A DNA stretch of 64,000 bases, from positions 992,001 to 1,056,000 of the forward strand of contig NC_018210.1 in the NCBI RefSeq assembly GCF_000219625.1, written 5' to 3'. Below are positions 39,553-52,215 of the stretch, in pieces. The position numbers were made by a program, and so were the translations under genes. The notes below the pieces were generated by a model that had not been told where the DNA came from, searched no databases, and saw only the letters and a program-made list of their open reading frames with translations. Origin of the DNA: Zymoseptoria tritici IPO323 (taxonomy: Eukaryota > Ascomycota > Dothideomycetes > Mycosphaerellales > Mycosphaerellaceae). The stretch's first letter is position 1. Every line of letters begins with the position of its first letter.

Positions 39553-42500
39553 CTACTCGTCGGCCTCCTCTTTCGTACCACCAACAATCCCACCGCTCCA
39601 CTCCCCAACTCCCCCACCCTCACACCTCTCCACCAACCACTCCCTCAACGCCCTCTCCCCCTCACCACCACCCTGTAACCAACTCAACACCCCGGTCCTC
39701 TTAATCAAAACCTCCGCTCCCCCCTCCACACACCCAGCTCTGTACACCAACTCGCCCACCCTCTCGCTCACACTCTTCCTCACCCCCGGACTACACCCAC
39801 TCAAAGCAAAAACCTTCTCAAACGTCCCGCCACGCCTCAAAATCTCCAGATCCTCCACACTGCGTAGTCCATCAACAAGCCAGTCCAACACCCACTGCAC
39901 CTCCTTCCAATACCCATCGTCTTCCTCAGGCAGAGAAGTCAGCGTATTACTCAACCAATACCCCGGCATCTTCCCAACTCTCCACTCCGGTCCCCGAATA
40001 AGGTATCTGTTCAATTTCGGATAAATCACACTCGCCGGATTTCCCAGCACATCCACCGCCCTTCCCGCGAAACAAGTCGCCAAATACGGCATCGGCACGC
40101 CAGGATTCGTGTACTGCTGCGCGAAGGTCTCGAGCACTTCTCCGATGAGCAGGGTCAATTGCTGGACTGAAGGGAGGTTTGGGTACGCGGGGAGGGAGTA
40201 GTGGAGTTTGCGGAGTTGCGTGACGGCTTGCGCGCGGATGGAGGGATGCTGGGAGGAGAGGCAGAGGAGTAGAGAGGAGATGTCGCCTTCGGTGAGGGCG
40301 AGGTCGAGATCTTTGAGGGACCAGCGGGTTAGCTCGGGATGGCTGTCAGGCTCCCGTGGTGTAGAGGGGTATGGCAGTGTCGATTCGGTGGGCTTTGGTG
40401 GTTCGGCGAGGGAGGTTTCGTCGGCGGAAGCGGAAGTGGGAGGCAGAGTGACGGCTTCCAGGTAAGTAGCGGATTCGTGCTTCGCTTTCTTCGCTTTCCA
40501 TCCTGAGAGTGCTCTGATCCTCTTGGTGATGTGCTTCAGGACACGGGCGTCTTCGGCGGTATGCTTCCCCAACAGAGCAAGGAATTCTTCGATCCACTCC
40601 GCCTTCGCCGTGCCCTCTGCACCCGAATCCTTCGCCACGAAGCTCGCCTGCTCTAACATCACAGCAACAAGCAAACTCGTCTCATCCCTCTCCTTAGAAA
40701 TCCCATCCAGATCGTCCAGATACTTCACAGGCTTCCTCGTCGCCCTTCCGATCAGATCGTCCAAGAACTCCCATACTGGACTCGCATCCTCGAGCGGGAG
40801 TAGACTCGCCATCAGCACATCCAGGGTGGTCGTCTCGTGCTCAGAAGTCGCGTTGACCGAGAGCACATTGTTTTCCACAAGCACATGCTCCAACAACCCC
40901 CTCATCGTCCTATCCCTCGGTTCTTTCCGATGAATCCTCAACAGAGTCACAATCGGCGTGTACGACAGCCCGCCTTGCTTATGGAACCACTTCATGCCCG
41001 TACTATACCTCGCAACAGCAAGCAGATGCTCCAATTCCAGGTTCCTCAACGCTTGCAACTCAGCCGGTACCCTGGCGGCAGGCGTCTCACTCGCCACCAA
41101 CGCCGAAGTCAACGTAGTCGAAACATCAAACTGCTCCTCCAGCGCTTGCAGCGGCAGCAGCTCGTAGTACAGCCATAACAGCCTCGTCGCCGCTTCCCGC
41201 TGCATAGCATGCTCGTAGTCATCTGGTATCTTCCGGTATGTGGCGATGATCTCTTTCATAGGCGGGCATCGAGATGCGAAGCGTTGGCGGAGTCGAGATT
41301 CGGCTTCTCTCCAGAGAGTGTTGGAGCTTGCTTGTGGTTGCATCTCCGCAATGACGGATGCCAATTTCTGGAACGCTAGCACGAGGAATCGAATAGCGAA
41401 GAAAGTGATCAGGTCATTGCTTTGGTGAAGGCATTTGACCAGCACTTTCTGATTTAACGGGCGAGGGACGATATTTTCGATCATAATGGACGTCTGGGCG
41501 GGGAGTTCGGCGCGACTGTCTTCGTTTCCGAGGTGCGCGGGGACAGGGAGAGCGACGATTTCGAAGAGCAAAGAAGCGTAGCCGATCCAGGTATTGGTCA
41601 GCTTGGGATCCATTTGCATCGTTCGTTCAGCAAAGTACGCCGCCACCAGTTCCGGCGAGGATTTGAAGCATAGCAGGAGTAAGTCCCTCTCTCGCTCGTC
41701 CGAGTTCGCGCGGAGAGTGGCCGTCCAGGATAGCAGTGTCGTGTTGCGGATATTCAGCGGTTCGCCGGAGTCGTAGAACTCAATGCTGTCCAGTCCAAGA
41801 TCAATCGACGCACTCGCCGCGGCATCCGAACTCGTCGTGCCAGGCGGATACCACCCACTGTCCCTCAACACGCCATACTCCGGCTTCGTGCACACAGCTT
41901 TCAACCACGCAAAAGCTTTCTCTCTCGCCGCGTGCTCCTCTCCACTCCTCGCCGCAATCTCCGTGACCCTCTCCAGATTTTGGCTGCTCAAGATTGCCGC
42001 CTTTGACGACCGTGGCAACTCCCCGTCTTTCAGCACATTCGTCTCCACAGTCGTCAAGAGCTCGGTGACCAACTCCGCCGGATCATCTCTCAAATGCTGA
42101 AACAACGCTCCACACAAAGGGCGGTTCTTCAGGATGTCCATCTTCCCGCCTTCGTGCAGATACTTCAGTAACGACAAAACCAACCTCATCGTAAGCGTAC
42201 GTATCGACGGTCGGCGCTTAGCATCCTCCTCACTCATGCTAAATTTCACATTAGCAAAATCATCACCCACACCTCATCATCACACAGAACAAAACTCACT
42301 CCACTTTCACAAGTCCCAAATTCCTCCTCACAACCTGCCCATCAAAAACCATCTCCCTCTTCCCATAAACCTCCCTCGCCAAAACACCCCCATCAAACCC
42401 CACAACCTCACTCAATAACCTCAAAGCCGGAGAAATCACAAAATCCTTATGCTTCGGTGCCTCCAGCGCCCTCTTCAGTAGTCTCAAATGCTGGCCCTGC

Positions 42501-42958
42501 AAAACAGTGCGACAAAGCAGCAAACCTTGATCCCTGAGATCCAGAATGCCACTCAGAGTCTTGAGCAGCAGGGCGAAGATCGCCGCAATACTCGCCGCTA
42601 GATGATCATTGTTATTCTGATTTGCAAAACTCCACGCCTGCCAGAGTTGGCCTAGCAAAGGGTGGTCGTAGTCATTTGCGTCGGCGGGGGTTTGGGTTTG
42701 CAGGTATTCTCTCAGGATGGAGAGTTGGCGCGCGCGGAGTTCCGGTTCGCGGTGGTAGAGGATTGATTCGAGGAAGTTTTTGAAAGAGGCGAGGCCGTTG
42801 CGGAGTTGATGGAGGCCATCCTGCCGGAAGACGAGGGTGTCTTGGAGTTGGCGGGCGAAGTGAATTTCTTCGATGGCGGGAGGTTGGAAGTCTGGTCGAG
42901 CACGTTTGGGAGGGCGGTCGGTGCCTTCTTCTAAGGGTTGACGCTCTCGTTTGGACAT
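39553..42958 (-). CDS. urb1: Urb1/Npa1 nucleolar pre-60S ribosome factor
   Basis: Two exons, 42958-42300 and 42238-39553, total 1114 aa. The N-terminus (MSKRERQPLEEGTDRPPKRA) is basic; a conserved early segment (EIHFARQLQDTLVFRQD, LRNGLASFKNFLESILYHRE) and the KVDMSEEDAKRRPSIRTLTM junction match the start of the Urb1 N-terminal domain. A large helical repeat region follows, ending with a region that includes PGVPMPYLATCFAGRAVDVL and GPEWRVGKMPGYWLSNTL. In yeast Urb1 joins Npa2, Dbp6, Rsa3 and Nop8 in an early pre-60S complex in the nucleolus. The protein is shorter than S. cerevisiae Urb1 (~1764 aa), as is common in filamentous fungi. An in-frame ATG at 43042 would add 28 residues before the basic start. 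Confidence 0.85.
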
Positions 42959-43548
42959 GATGCAGATGTGTTGTGTGATTTGATGGAGATGATTTGTTGA
43001 AGTCGCTGGAACTTTTTCTTGAAGGATCGACGTTGGCAGCATGGGCTAAGCTCGGATTTTTCGGGTTCGGAGGCAGCTCCGCTAAATACCCTACACAATC
43101 ACCAGCAATTAAACACGATCTCCACGGATTCAGAACATTTCAAATTTGACGTCGGGAGCAAAACAGGAACATCCGTTAGCGGCGGACGTAAGCGAGCCAG
43201 TTAACGCTCTTGTCAGGATTTCTCACTGAAGCGTGCACGGAATGGCAGATATCACTCCAGTTGGGCAGAGCACATGCTTAGTATCAACCTTGCAAATCAG
43301 GACCTCAATACAAAAGTCGTCTTCGATTCCATCGCATTTCTACACTTCCGCTTCGCTAAACGCTCCACACAACCCAGAACCGCCCATTCCCTTCATCGAC
43401 CCAAATATCCCGTCACGAAGAACTCCTTACTCGCCCTCGGAATGGTAGGCCGCGGCCCAACTCCCCTCCAGCCAGCTGCCCATGCAACCAATCTCCTCCG
43501 TGCTCCCCTCGAAACGACCTCCGTATGCCCCATACTGCCTCCTATCCC
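42959..43548. other. Intergenic region
   Basis: The 590 bp hold the promoter of urb1 and the 3' end of the 4E-T-like gene. No gene seen. Confidence 0.4.
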
Positions 43549-46158
43549 TCATCGTCTGCCTCCACCCTCAACACCGTACTCGAATCCTCTCCCTTGTCCT
43601 CTGCCAACTTGCTGCGGAAGACCCATGAATCCTGGTGGTGGACCACCCATGCCCGGGGGAGGAGGCGGTCCTCCGAAGAATCCTGGCGGTGGACCACCCA
43701 TGCCGCCGTTGGGAGGTGGAGGTGGTGGACTCATCATCTGACCTTGTCCTTGCTGCTGGCCTTGCGGGTCCCGCGCTCCCTGGAAGATGTTCGGGAAGCC
43801 TGGTGGATGGCGGGGCATCATCGCGTTGAAACCAGGTGGAGGCGGGCCTGACGATGTCGGTCCTCCTCCGGCGGCGGAGTTGGCGGGTGGGGAAGTCATG
43901 TATTGGTGGAAGTCGGGTTGTTGTGAATATGCGCCTGGTGGAGGCGGTGGGCCGGGGAAGCCCTGCTGTGGAAGACCACGTCTTGCGTTGCTGCCAGGTA
44001 GGAGATTTTGTTGTCCTGGGGGTCCATCCCGTCGCAGTGCAGCATGTTGCTGTTCTTGCTGTCGCTGCTGATGTAAGAAGAATGCTTGGTCATCGTACAG
44101 ACCTGGTGGCGCGCGCTGCAATGTTCTACGCTGATCGGGGAGGAGGCCAGGCGGCATTCCGTGTGGCGCACCTTGCTCGTTGTGATCCGGTGCGTAGTTG
44201 TGCATGATGCGCTTCTCGAAGAGACCAGGTGGTTGTTGAGGCATGCGCGGTTGCGGAGCGTGAGGCGGATCTTGAGGATTGTGGGCGGCGTGTTGTTGAT
44301 CAAGCCAGCGTTGCAGGTCCGGAGGATTCATACCGCTGCTAGAGTTGGTCGGTTGGTGGTGCATCTGCTGAGATTGAGGGCGAGACTGCTGATTGGGATC
44401 CGACTTTCGCAGGAGGTTCAGAAGTTGCTGGCTCTCGTTGCTCGTCACTTGAGGGCGTTGCCGCTGCTGAGCGAGGAGGTTTTGGATGTTGATGTCCGGC
44501 GAGGCCGCGCCGCGCGATGGAGGATCGAACATCGCCAGGTCGTTCACTCGTCCTGACGACGGACGAGGCTGTTGCTCCCGAAGCGCGTTGAACATGTTGC
44601 TCGGCTCCGGTGACATGGTCTGTTCGGGAGGCTGAGATCGCGAGGGCTGTTCCTGTCGACCGACAGACTCGTCTCGGCCTCCTTCAAACATCTCTGCACC
44701 GCCCTGCTGAGGTGACTGCATCCCGTCCGGACCCTTTTGCTCAAACATGCTCTGGAATCGACTCTTAGGCTTCCCTGCTGCACCGTTCGCGCCATTACCG
44801 CGCGGGAGCTGAGGCGATGCCGGAGTTGGAATCTCAGCAGCAGGCGACGGCTGACCAAGCTTCAGTCCACCTCCGAGCATCGCCAACACCCGATTGAATC
44901 CTTCATGATCCTCAGCAGAAGTCTGTGCGACATCGTTCGCCGCTTTCTGGACATTGCTTTCTGGTACCGGCGGAGGCGGCGTCTCCTCTGGCGCCGGCTT
45001 GAACATAGACGCAAATCGACTCGTCTTGCCCGACTTTGCATTGCTCGTCTTCGGTGCGGCAGGAAGTGGAGGAGTTGATGCGTCCTTAGCAGAGTCCGTC
45101 CTCAAACTGCCGAAGAAGCCACCTTCGAATCCATCCAGCTTCAAGCTCGGCTTCGGCTCAGCAGGCGGTGGTGGAGCTGGCGGCGCTTCCACAACTTCCT
45201 CTTTCTCCGGCTCGCCCTTGTTCTTCTTATTCATGCTGTCCTTCCACTTTTGGAACTCCTCTTGCGTCCGCGCCATGTCGAATCCCAGCTCTTGATCCTT
45301 CTTCACAACAGGATCCTCCATCCACTCCGGTTCCTTCTCGTCATGGCCACGATCGCCATTCCGCCTCGCTTGTTCGCGCTCCCTCCAGCCACCAGTAGGT
45401 CGATCTCCGTTCTGACCTCTCCGATCGTCGCGGTTGTTCGTCCAGCGCGGGTCATGCTTTTCGCCATATCCATTCCTCCGCTCGCCATCTTGATTGTCGC
45501 GTCTGCCATATCGATCGTTCCTCTCCCCAGTCTTGCCATCCTCTTGATCACCCAACGCTCTCCGCTCAGCAGCTCGTGTCCAGCTGTCGCGATTGTCTTT
45601 CCCATCCTTCTCATTGATGTGATCACTCCGTCTGTTCATTTGTCGATCGGTAAAGAATCGACTGCGCGCATTGTCCGACTCCTCAGCAGTCCCTGCCTCA
45701 CCCGCGCCATCAGCAAGCTTCGCAGCATTCCTGCTCGACGGAAATATCGTCTTCGGCGGTCCAAGTGAAACGTCCTCTACTCAACAAAATCAGCACATGC
45801 ATCTCACCCATCGCACACCACAACAAAACTCACCATTCGTCCCTCTCATACTACTTCCCATCCTCCCCAACGTCGGCCGTCCCGTGGAGAACGATCCCAT
45901 CGGACTCGGCTCCGGCGCGAGATTTCTCCGCTTGTTCTCCTTCGCATCGCTGTTGGCCACGGCGGTGACGCGCGATGCCGGTTGCTGCTGCTGAGCAGAC
46001 TCACTGTGGGGGATCCTTAGCTTCTCCCTCACGCCGTCTACTTCCAGGTACACGTACTCTATCCATTGCTCGATGGAGGGGAGGTTTTCGGGTTTGGTCA
46101 CGAGAGGGGAGGCGCGAAGGGCGTAGAGTTCGGCAGCGGTGTAGTGTCGTATTGACAT
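43549..46158 (-). CDS. eIF4E-binding protein, 4E-T (EIF4ENIF1)-like
   Basis: Two exons, 46158-45834 and 45779-43549, phase matched, 851 aa. The first residues MSIRHYTAAELYALR contain the eIF4E-binding consensus Y-x4-L-phi. PLVTKPENLPSIEQWIEYVY follows. A basic Arg/Asp-rich region (residues ~150-250) and the conserved EPEWMEDPVVKKDQELGFDM, EFQKWKDSM motif lead into a low-complexity Gln/Pro-rich C-terminal half (FPGPPPPPGAY, GGMGGPPPGFFG). These are the features of fungal 4E-T-like proteins, which repress translation and gather in P-bodies. The early 4E motif and the mid motif are the best evidence; the rest is low complexity. Direct orthology to metazoan 4E-T is inferred, not shown. The Pro-rich end should favour phase separation. 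Confidence 0.78.
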
Positions 46159-47296
46159 GGCGGTGGTGGTGTTGTGGTGAGGGTGGTGGTGGTCGTCGGT
46201 GTTTGGACAGATGTCGGCTGGTGGAATGAGGGGTAGCTTGTTCAGACAGGCAAGAGAGGAAGGTCGCAAGTAATGACCGATTGAAGGGTCGCTCAGATGT
46301 CCGACAAGCTCTTCTCTGGTGATCGCAAGGTACGCACCCAAACTGCTCGCGTGTGGAAGCGTCTGGCGGAAAGTGAAGAAAACTCTCGTGCAGCAAACTC
46401 GTCGCCAAAGATGGGATCCCAGCACTCTTCTAGAATCGCAAAGACGGCGACAGACGGAGCACGTCTTACCGCGTCGAGTCCGAAATTGTCTCACACCGCG
46501 GTGCCCGATCTCTCGTCTTCAGTCTCTCGCCACACTGCCAACGTCGACTCTTCCCACCGCAGCGATTGTATGGGTCTTTCAGTCGATCTCAGGAGGGTGG
46601 TGGGTGAAATGCGGTTGGCAATCGCGATCGATGGTAGCTCGTACTGTGGCTTCTCGGCGGTAAATGGCGAGCTAGATGTGCGCGGGCGGAATCTCTCTCA
46701 GCAGTGCTGCGACAGTAATGTGTCAGACAGGAAGCGTAGAGCAAGGTCGACAATAGCAGGCAGTGATTGCAGCAGCAACGGCGGTTGTATCTTCGTAGGC
46801 GGTGTTGTAGGCTCTTTCGTTGGTGTTGTGTTGTGGTGTGATTGTCGTGTGAGGTCGAGGGTCGAGGTCAAGAAGCTCGGCCCCACTTTTTGACAGCGGT
46901 ACTTGGGTACGTAGGTATTGGAGGAGAGACGTATCATTATGAGTGGGGGCTCAATCATTCAAGCATTGAGCATGGAGCACGAGACTATATTTCTTTCCGA
47001 ACAGGACTGCTTTTTGGCGGAAATGCGGCTTTTATCTGAGCCGCCAAAGCTAGGAGGTCTCAACAGGCAGCATACACCCAGGAGAGCCTTGCAACCAGCC
47101 ATGTCCATGAACTGTCGATTTCATGCGCGATATCGAGACCTTGTGAGCATCGTCCCCATCGTGTCGTATCGTTCCTCTGTCGTCACCCTGTCGTAACCAT
47201 TTTTCGTTTCGCCTTTTCTCGTGACTTCATTCACCATACATGCTGGTCTGCGAAGTCTTTCCCCAACCCAGCACCAACTTCGAATCGTCTCCCACC
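46159..47296. other. Intergenic region
   Basis: About 1.14 kb between the 4E-T-like start and the F-box gene end. A 198-codon plus-strand frame (46297-46893) has no domain and is judged a chance frame. No tRNA or repeat. Confidence 0.45.
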
Positions 47297-49181
47297 TCAA
47301 AACCAACTCAACGGCCCCCCAGCAGCTCCCGCAGCCCCCTTCTCCTCTCCAACCTCATCGCTCTCCTTCCAAAACGCAGTCGGGCCCGCAGGACCATGCA
47401 TATCATAATCCTTATCAAACCAATTCCCCAGAACGCCTCTCTTACTCCCCCTCCCACCGACCTGAATCCCCTCACTCCTCCACCTCTCCTCTCCATGGAA
47501 GATCGAGAAAGTCGTCCATCGGATCTCCCCCTCGGGTGTCTGACGCACCGTGCCGCGAATGCGAGAATTGGCATTGGGATCCCAAGAAGCGTGGAGGCTG
47601 CGTGAGGTGCCGCGGAAGTGCACGACTGGTAGACGGGTGCCGGTAAAATTGGACCAGTCGAGACCGTCGCCTGATCGACCTTCGATGCGTCCTGGGCCAG
47701 GTCCGTCTTCGCCGTATGTGCCATCGAGGTCGTCTTCGTCTTCGCCACCCTCGTCGCCACTCCCAGGCGGGTCGATACGTGTTACTTGGAGCTTGATGCG
47801 GATTAGTCGGATGGCTGTACATGAGATGTCGTGTCAGTGACGGACTCAAAGAAAGGATCAGGCTTACCACTTCATGCAGCGTAATCGTACCTTCTTCCGT
47901 CTCAATCCCGTCCCTCGCCTGCCCTTCAGGGATCCTCTCGGTGAAATTGAACGAATACAAATCATTGTAGTCCAAGAAACACACCACCCTCATCCAACTT
48001 CCACTCACTCCGAACGGATCTTGAGCATCCAATCCCAACGCCAACTCCCTCACTCGCTTCAACTCCGGCTCCTCCTCACTTTCATCCGTCTCCCACGCAT
48101 CCTCGTCATCCCTCGGCTTCACCTTCGGCGGCGACCTGAAAGATCCAGCCGTTGCTCCATCGAAGGGTTGGTTCCACGCTACTTGGAATCTCCCCTCCGA
48201 CCGGCCCGCGAACTTGTTGAGATTATACCCCAACACGATCATGATGGCTTCGACTTTCTCCCAGTCTACGCGTCCGGAGCCGTCGGCGCGGAAAGGGCCC
48301 CAGAGAGTTTGAAGGGTGTATTCGCGGAGGTCGTAGACTTTTGAGCGGGCGAAGGGGTGGGTGAGGCGGGGTTTGAGGACGGCGGAGCGGGTGGACTGGG
48401 AGGGTGGAGGTAATGATAGGATCTGGAAGGTCGGAAGGGAGGCACCGTTGAAGGTAGTTGCGCCGGCGGTGGCTTGGGCATCGTTGTCTGCGATGACAGG
48501 AGGTGAGACGGTGGTGCGCCTGATTGCCAACAATGATCGCGGTGGAGGCGGTGGTGGAACATCGATCGGCACACCATAGTAGCAATGCAACTTTGCACTC
48601 GCCTGCCTCATCTCTTCCGTCTCAGCCGGTTGCTGTTGATCATTTCCCGCCCTCGCGAAGAGCGAGGAAGAGCAGAGGAACGTGTCGATATTGGCATCAT
48701 TCTGGAACACCCTTCGAAGCAAAGCGAGGTTCTGACTTGACTCCGGATCCGTTGTCGAAGCCGTCTGCACCAAATGCTCAATCTGCTCCGCCACGAACCC
48801 CAAGTTCTCCCTCTTTGCCGCGATGTCTGTCGAGTTCAGAATCTTATCCATCCGCACCAATTTGTGCAACTCCTCCTCCCAGTCCGGCTCTTTCTCTCTC
48901 GGTGTCGACTCACACGACGAACTTGCCTCCGCGGCGGAATTTGTGGGTGTTGATGAAGTCGCAGCAGTCGAAAATGTCGGTGTAAGTCGTTGTCTCGGCT
49001 CATCGTAGAACCTCACATACAAGTCCTTATGCAGCAGTCGATTGCTCCGCACATAGCTATGCAACGTTCGACACGACGCCGACAGAGCAGCGAGGTCGGC
49101 TGGCGAGGTTTCCGCGAAGATTATGTGGAGAAGCTCGTGCGAGATCTCAAGGAGGGAGGACATGGTGTTGGTCGTGACCAT
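47297..49181 (-). CDS. F-box protein
   Basis: Two exons, 49181-47868 and 47791-47297, 602 aa. The intron uses GTAAGC and the acceptor CATCAAG after a CTAAT branch site; the nearer AG (TGTACAG) would break the frame. F-box: LLEISHELLHIIFAETSPAD then LAALSASCRTLHSYVRSNRL, ~residues 8-50. The remainder is a single large domain: TLQTLWGPFRADGSGRVDWE, EAIMIVLGYNLNKF, SGSWMRVVCFLDYNDLYSFN and, in exon 2, GTRLPVVHFRGTSRSLHASW, GTVRQTPEGEIRWTTFSIFH. F-box proteins recruit targets to the SCF ubiquitin ligase through Skp1; the C-terminal half probably binds the target, with no known repeat recognised. In-frame ATGs upstream (49277, 49412) would place Pro/Arg-rich residues before the F-box. No conserved neighbour suggests the substrate. 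Confidence 0.82.
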
Positions 49182-49467
49182 GGGTGGAAGAGGTCGTCGG
49201 TATGGTCGTCTTGGAGGCGTGCGCGAGGTATTTGTACGGTGGATGGAGGAAGATGGAGGTAAGAGTGTCGTGATCATTGGTATCGCCGATAAAGCTGGAG
49301 CTTTCCCATATCTCCGATCAATGCGGGGCATCTGGCCCGCGGTGCTGTGATCCTTGCTTTGAAACACACCGACGCTGGGGGCTGAAATATTGATTGGTAG
49401 CCATGAATTCAATCAATGTCTTCGATACGAGTAAAATAACTCTTCTCCTCCGGCTGTATGGGCATGG

Positions 49468-50929
49468 CTACAACTTCGCCTCCCCCCTAATCTGCAAGTC
49501 CCCTCTCCCAACGTCCTTGATACTCCTCTTTCCCAAATTCGCCAACGAGTTATCTGTATCCGCAAGCAAACACCTCAGTACATGCTCCACCCCCTGCTGA
49601 CCTCCAATTGCCAGTCCATACATATACGGCCTCGCCACCAACACCGCCTTCGCGCCCAACGCCAACGCCTTCAACACATCACTCCCCGTGCGAATACCCG
49701 AGTCGAACAAGATGTCCATGTTCGAAGCCTTGACCATCTCGTCCGCCGCGATTTCAGCCAAAGCATCGAGTGAGGCGATGGCACCGTCGAGCTGTCGGCC
49801 GCCATGATTGGAGACGATGATGCCGGACATGCCGTACTCCGCCGCTCGACGGGCGTCTCCGACGGTTTGGATACCCTTGAGCACGATTGGGCCGTCCCAG
49901 AGTTGTTTGAGGACTTCGAGGTGGGACCATTCACGGTAAGTGCCTGAGTTCATGACGTCTAGCCATGCGCGGGATTTGGCGATGAGCTTTGCGTTGCCCA
50001 GGATCTTTGCGGCGCCGAATACAGTCCCATTCCGCTTGATGATTCCCCATGCTTCGGCGAGCTTCTCCTTCGCGGTGCGCGGGTCGGCAGCGAGTTGAGC
50101 CTCGTACTGCGCATTGAAGATGGGGTCCGAGTGACCGATTTGGCAGCCGTCGCCGAAGAGGAACGGGAGATAAGCTGAGTCGAGATCCGTGGGACGCCAG
50201 GCGAGGGTGAAGGTATCCAGGGTCACGACGAGAGTGGTGTAGCCGTTGCTCTTGGCGCGGTGGAGGAGGGAGGCGGTGATTGCTTCGTGTTGAGGGCGGG
50301 GCCAGTAGAGTTGGTACCATCTGGAACGTGTCAGTGAGGTCTGCCTGATCTGATCGAGATCGAATAGCTCACCTTTGTCCATCACCATTCGCGGTGGCGA
50401 CTTCTTCAATCGTCCTCGTCGCCGCAGTCGAAAGGACTGTCCCATCACATCAGCACATCATCTCCACCCCGGCAACACAGGAAGACCTACTCATTGGCAC
50501 CCCAACCTCCTTACAAGCCCTTGCCGTAGCCTCCTCCGCATCCGCATGCATAATCTTCTGCACTCCCACCGGCGCCACCAAGATCGGGTTTCTCAACACC
50601 TCCCTCCCACCAAATAGCTCCACCCTCAAATCCCTCCTCGTCGCATTGACCAACATACTCGGCTTCAAGCGATACCGATCAAACGCCGCGATGTTGGAAG
50701 CATAGGTCCTATGGCTGGAAGCAGAGCCAAAGACATATCCAAAGTTCGCCGCTGGAACTTTTTCGCGGGCGAGACGTTCCCATTCGGAAGGCTTTGTAGA
50801 GAATGGCGGTGAGCGGAAGGCGCTGTAGATTCCGAGTTGGTAAGAGGAGTATGCTTCCGGATTGGGGAGTTCGTATTCTTGGTTAAGCTTCTGGGCTTCG
50901 GCGAGGGTTGGTGCTTTGGAGGACGCCAT
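49468..50929 (-). CDS. FMN-dependent 2-hydroxyacid dehydrogenase / lactate oxidase family
   Basis: Three exons: 50929-50491, 50436-50373 and 50320-49468; phases fit, 451 aa. The second exon (VPMILSTAATRTIEEVATAN across its borders) matches the FMN-binding start of the TIM barrel. Other signatures are NPILVAPVGVQKIMHADAEE, WYQLYWPRP, TLVVTLDTFTLAWRPTDLD, PIVLKGIQTVGDARRAAEYG, GIIVSNHGGRQLDGAIASLD (substrate-binding Arg and catalytic His region) and MDILFDSGIRTGSDVLKALA. The family oxidises alpha-hydroxy acids (lactate, glycolate, mandelate and relatives) with FMN. No cytochrome b5-like N-terminal heme domain exists, so it is not the mitochondrial flavocytochrome b2. The long insertion near DPRTAKEKLAEAWGIIKRNG is typical of lactate 2-monooxygenase-like fungal members. 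Cytosolic or peroxisomal location unknown. Confidence 0.9.
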
Positions 50930-52128
50930 GGTGGCGAATTGTAATTGTACTTGAAGTCTTTGGAGGACAGGATGATCTTGAGTCCTGGCCTAAAGGTCGG
51001 TTTGCCTTCTTGATGCAGATGTGTTGGCCTGCTGGATCTATCGGTGGAACTGTGGCTTTCTCCTTCTGAGGCTTAGTAGCGATACACGAGTGGTGCTCAC
51101 GATACTGCGTCCTGTCAGTAATGCCAATGGAATGTCTTATCCTCGAGTAAAGGAGAGACGATAGTGTTGTCGAATGAAAGAGTGAGGTGTTGTCGACCGT
51201 GGTGAAGGACTCGGACTCCGCTCCTGCCGATGCCGAGGTCCCAGAAGCCAGAGGAAGTCGACTTCATCACCGCCTCTACCTTGTGTTTCGTCGTCGACGG
51301 CGACTCAATGTCGACTTGGCTGACCTCGACAAACTCGCCTGCCGACGCCGAGATTAACTCTTGATGGCAGCCGTCCTGCGCGAGGAAGCAGATCCAGCAA
51401 ACCTCATGGCGTAGCTTTGCTCAGATGGCAGGACACATTCGATTGACATTCGAGTGGAATGGATGCTCCACACCAGACACTGCTCTGGTCCGCACACAAA
51501 TCTGACTGGATGCGAAGTGTCAAAGACGACAGGAAGAACTTGCAACGTCCATTTTCACTGGGCGCTCGAACTGGACAGCACCCTTGTCAACCACATAGTT
51601 TCAGCCAGCCCGAATGCTGCCAGATGCTGCAGTCCCTCCTACTCAAAAGTGTGCTACCCAGCGGTGCACATGCTCTCCTAAGTGCAAGCGACTTTTTCGC
51701 AATCCACTATCGGGTTGAATTTTGGCAGTACAGATGACAAGAATTCTGCAAGACAGTTGGCGCGGTATTCGCCCTACCGCAGACGTCGTTGTTACATGAG
51801 AGGGTAAGATCACAGCATATGGTCCAGATCTTGCATGCACAAAGATGGCTGCCAGCACGCATCCGATCTAAACGTCGAACACGCACTTGGCTCCTGCAAG
51901 CTACCGACAAGCCTGAGCTGCACGATGCAAGAGTCCGTTCTCCAGGTTCGTGGTCAAGATCCAGTGGACACTACCAAGTAAGCTGCGTTCGGAGGCTCAT
52001 GCTGGTCGTCCTCAATCTCCTTGCTACTTCACAGTGTCTTTCGCATCATCCTTCACTGGTGCTGAACACTCCAAGAGCATCGTCGGCATGACCACCATAA
52101 ATCTTCGGATCTTTGAAAGACTCCTTCA
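50930..52128. other. Intergenic region
   Basis: About 1.2 kb upstream of the FMN-enzyme gene and downstream of the next gene. Short open frames only; no domains, tRNA or repeats are seen. Confidence 0.45.
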
Positions 52129-52215
52129 TCAACCCATGGCCCTGCCCATCATACCCCCCTCCCACGCCTTCCAAAAGGTCTCTCCTTCATACTTCGCAAT
52201 CGATCCAAACATCCT

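Noticed and set aside
46297..46893. 198-codon plus-strand frame
   Set aside because: Low-complexity Ser/Arg translation, no domain; it starts inside the upstream region of the 4E-T-like gene.
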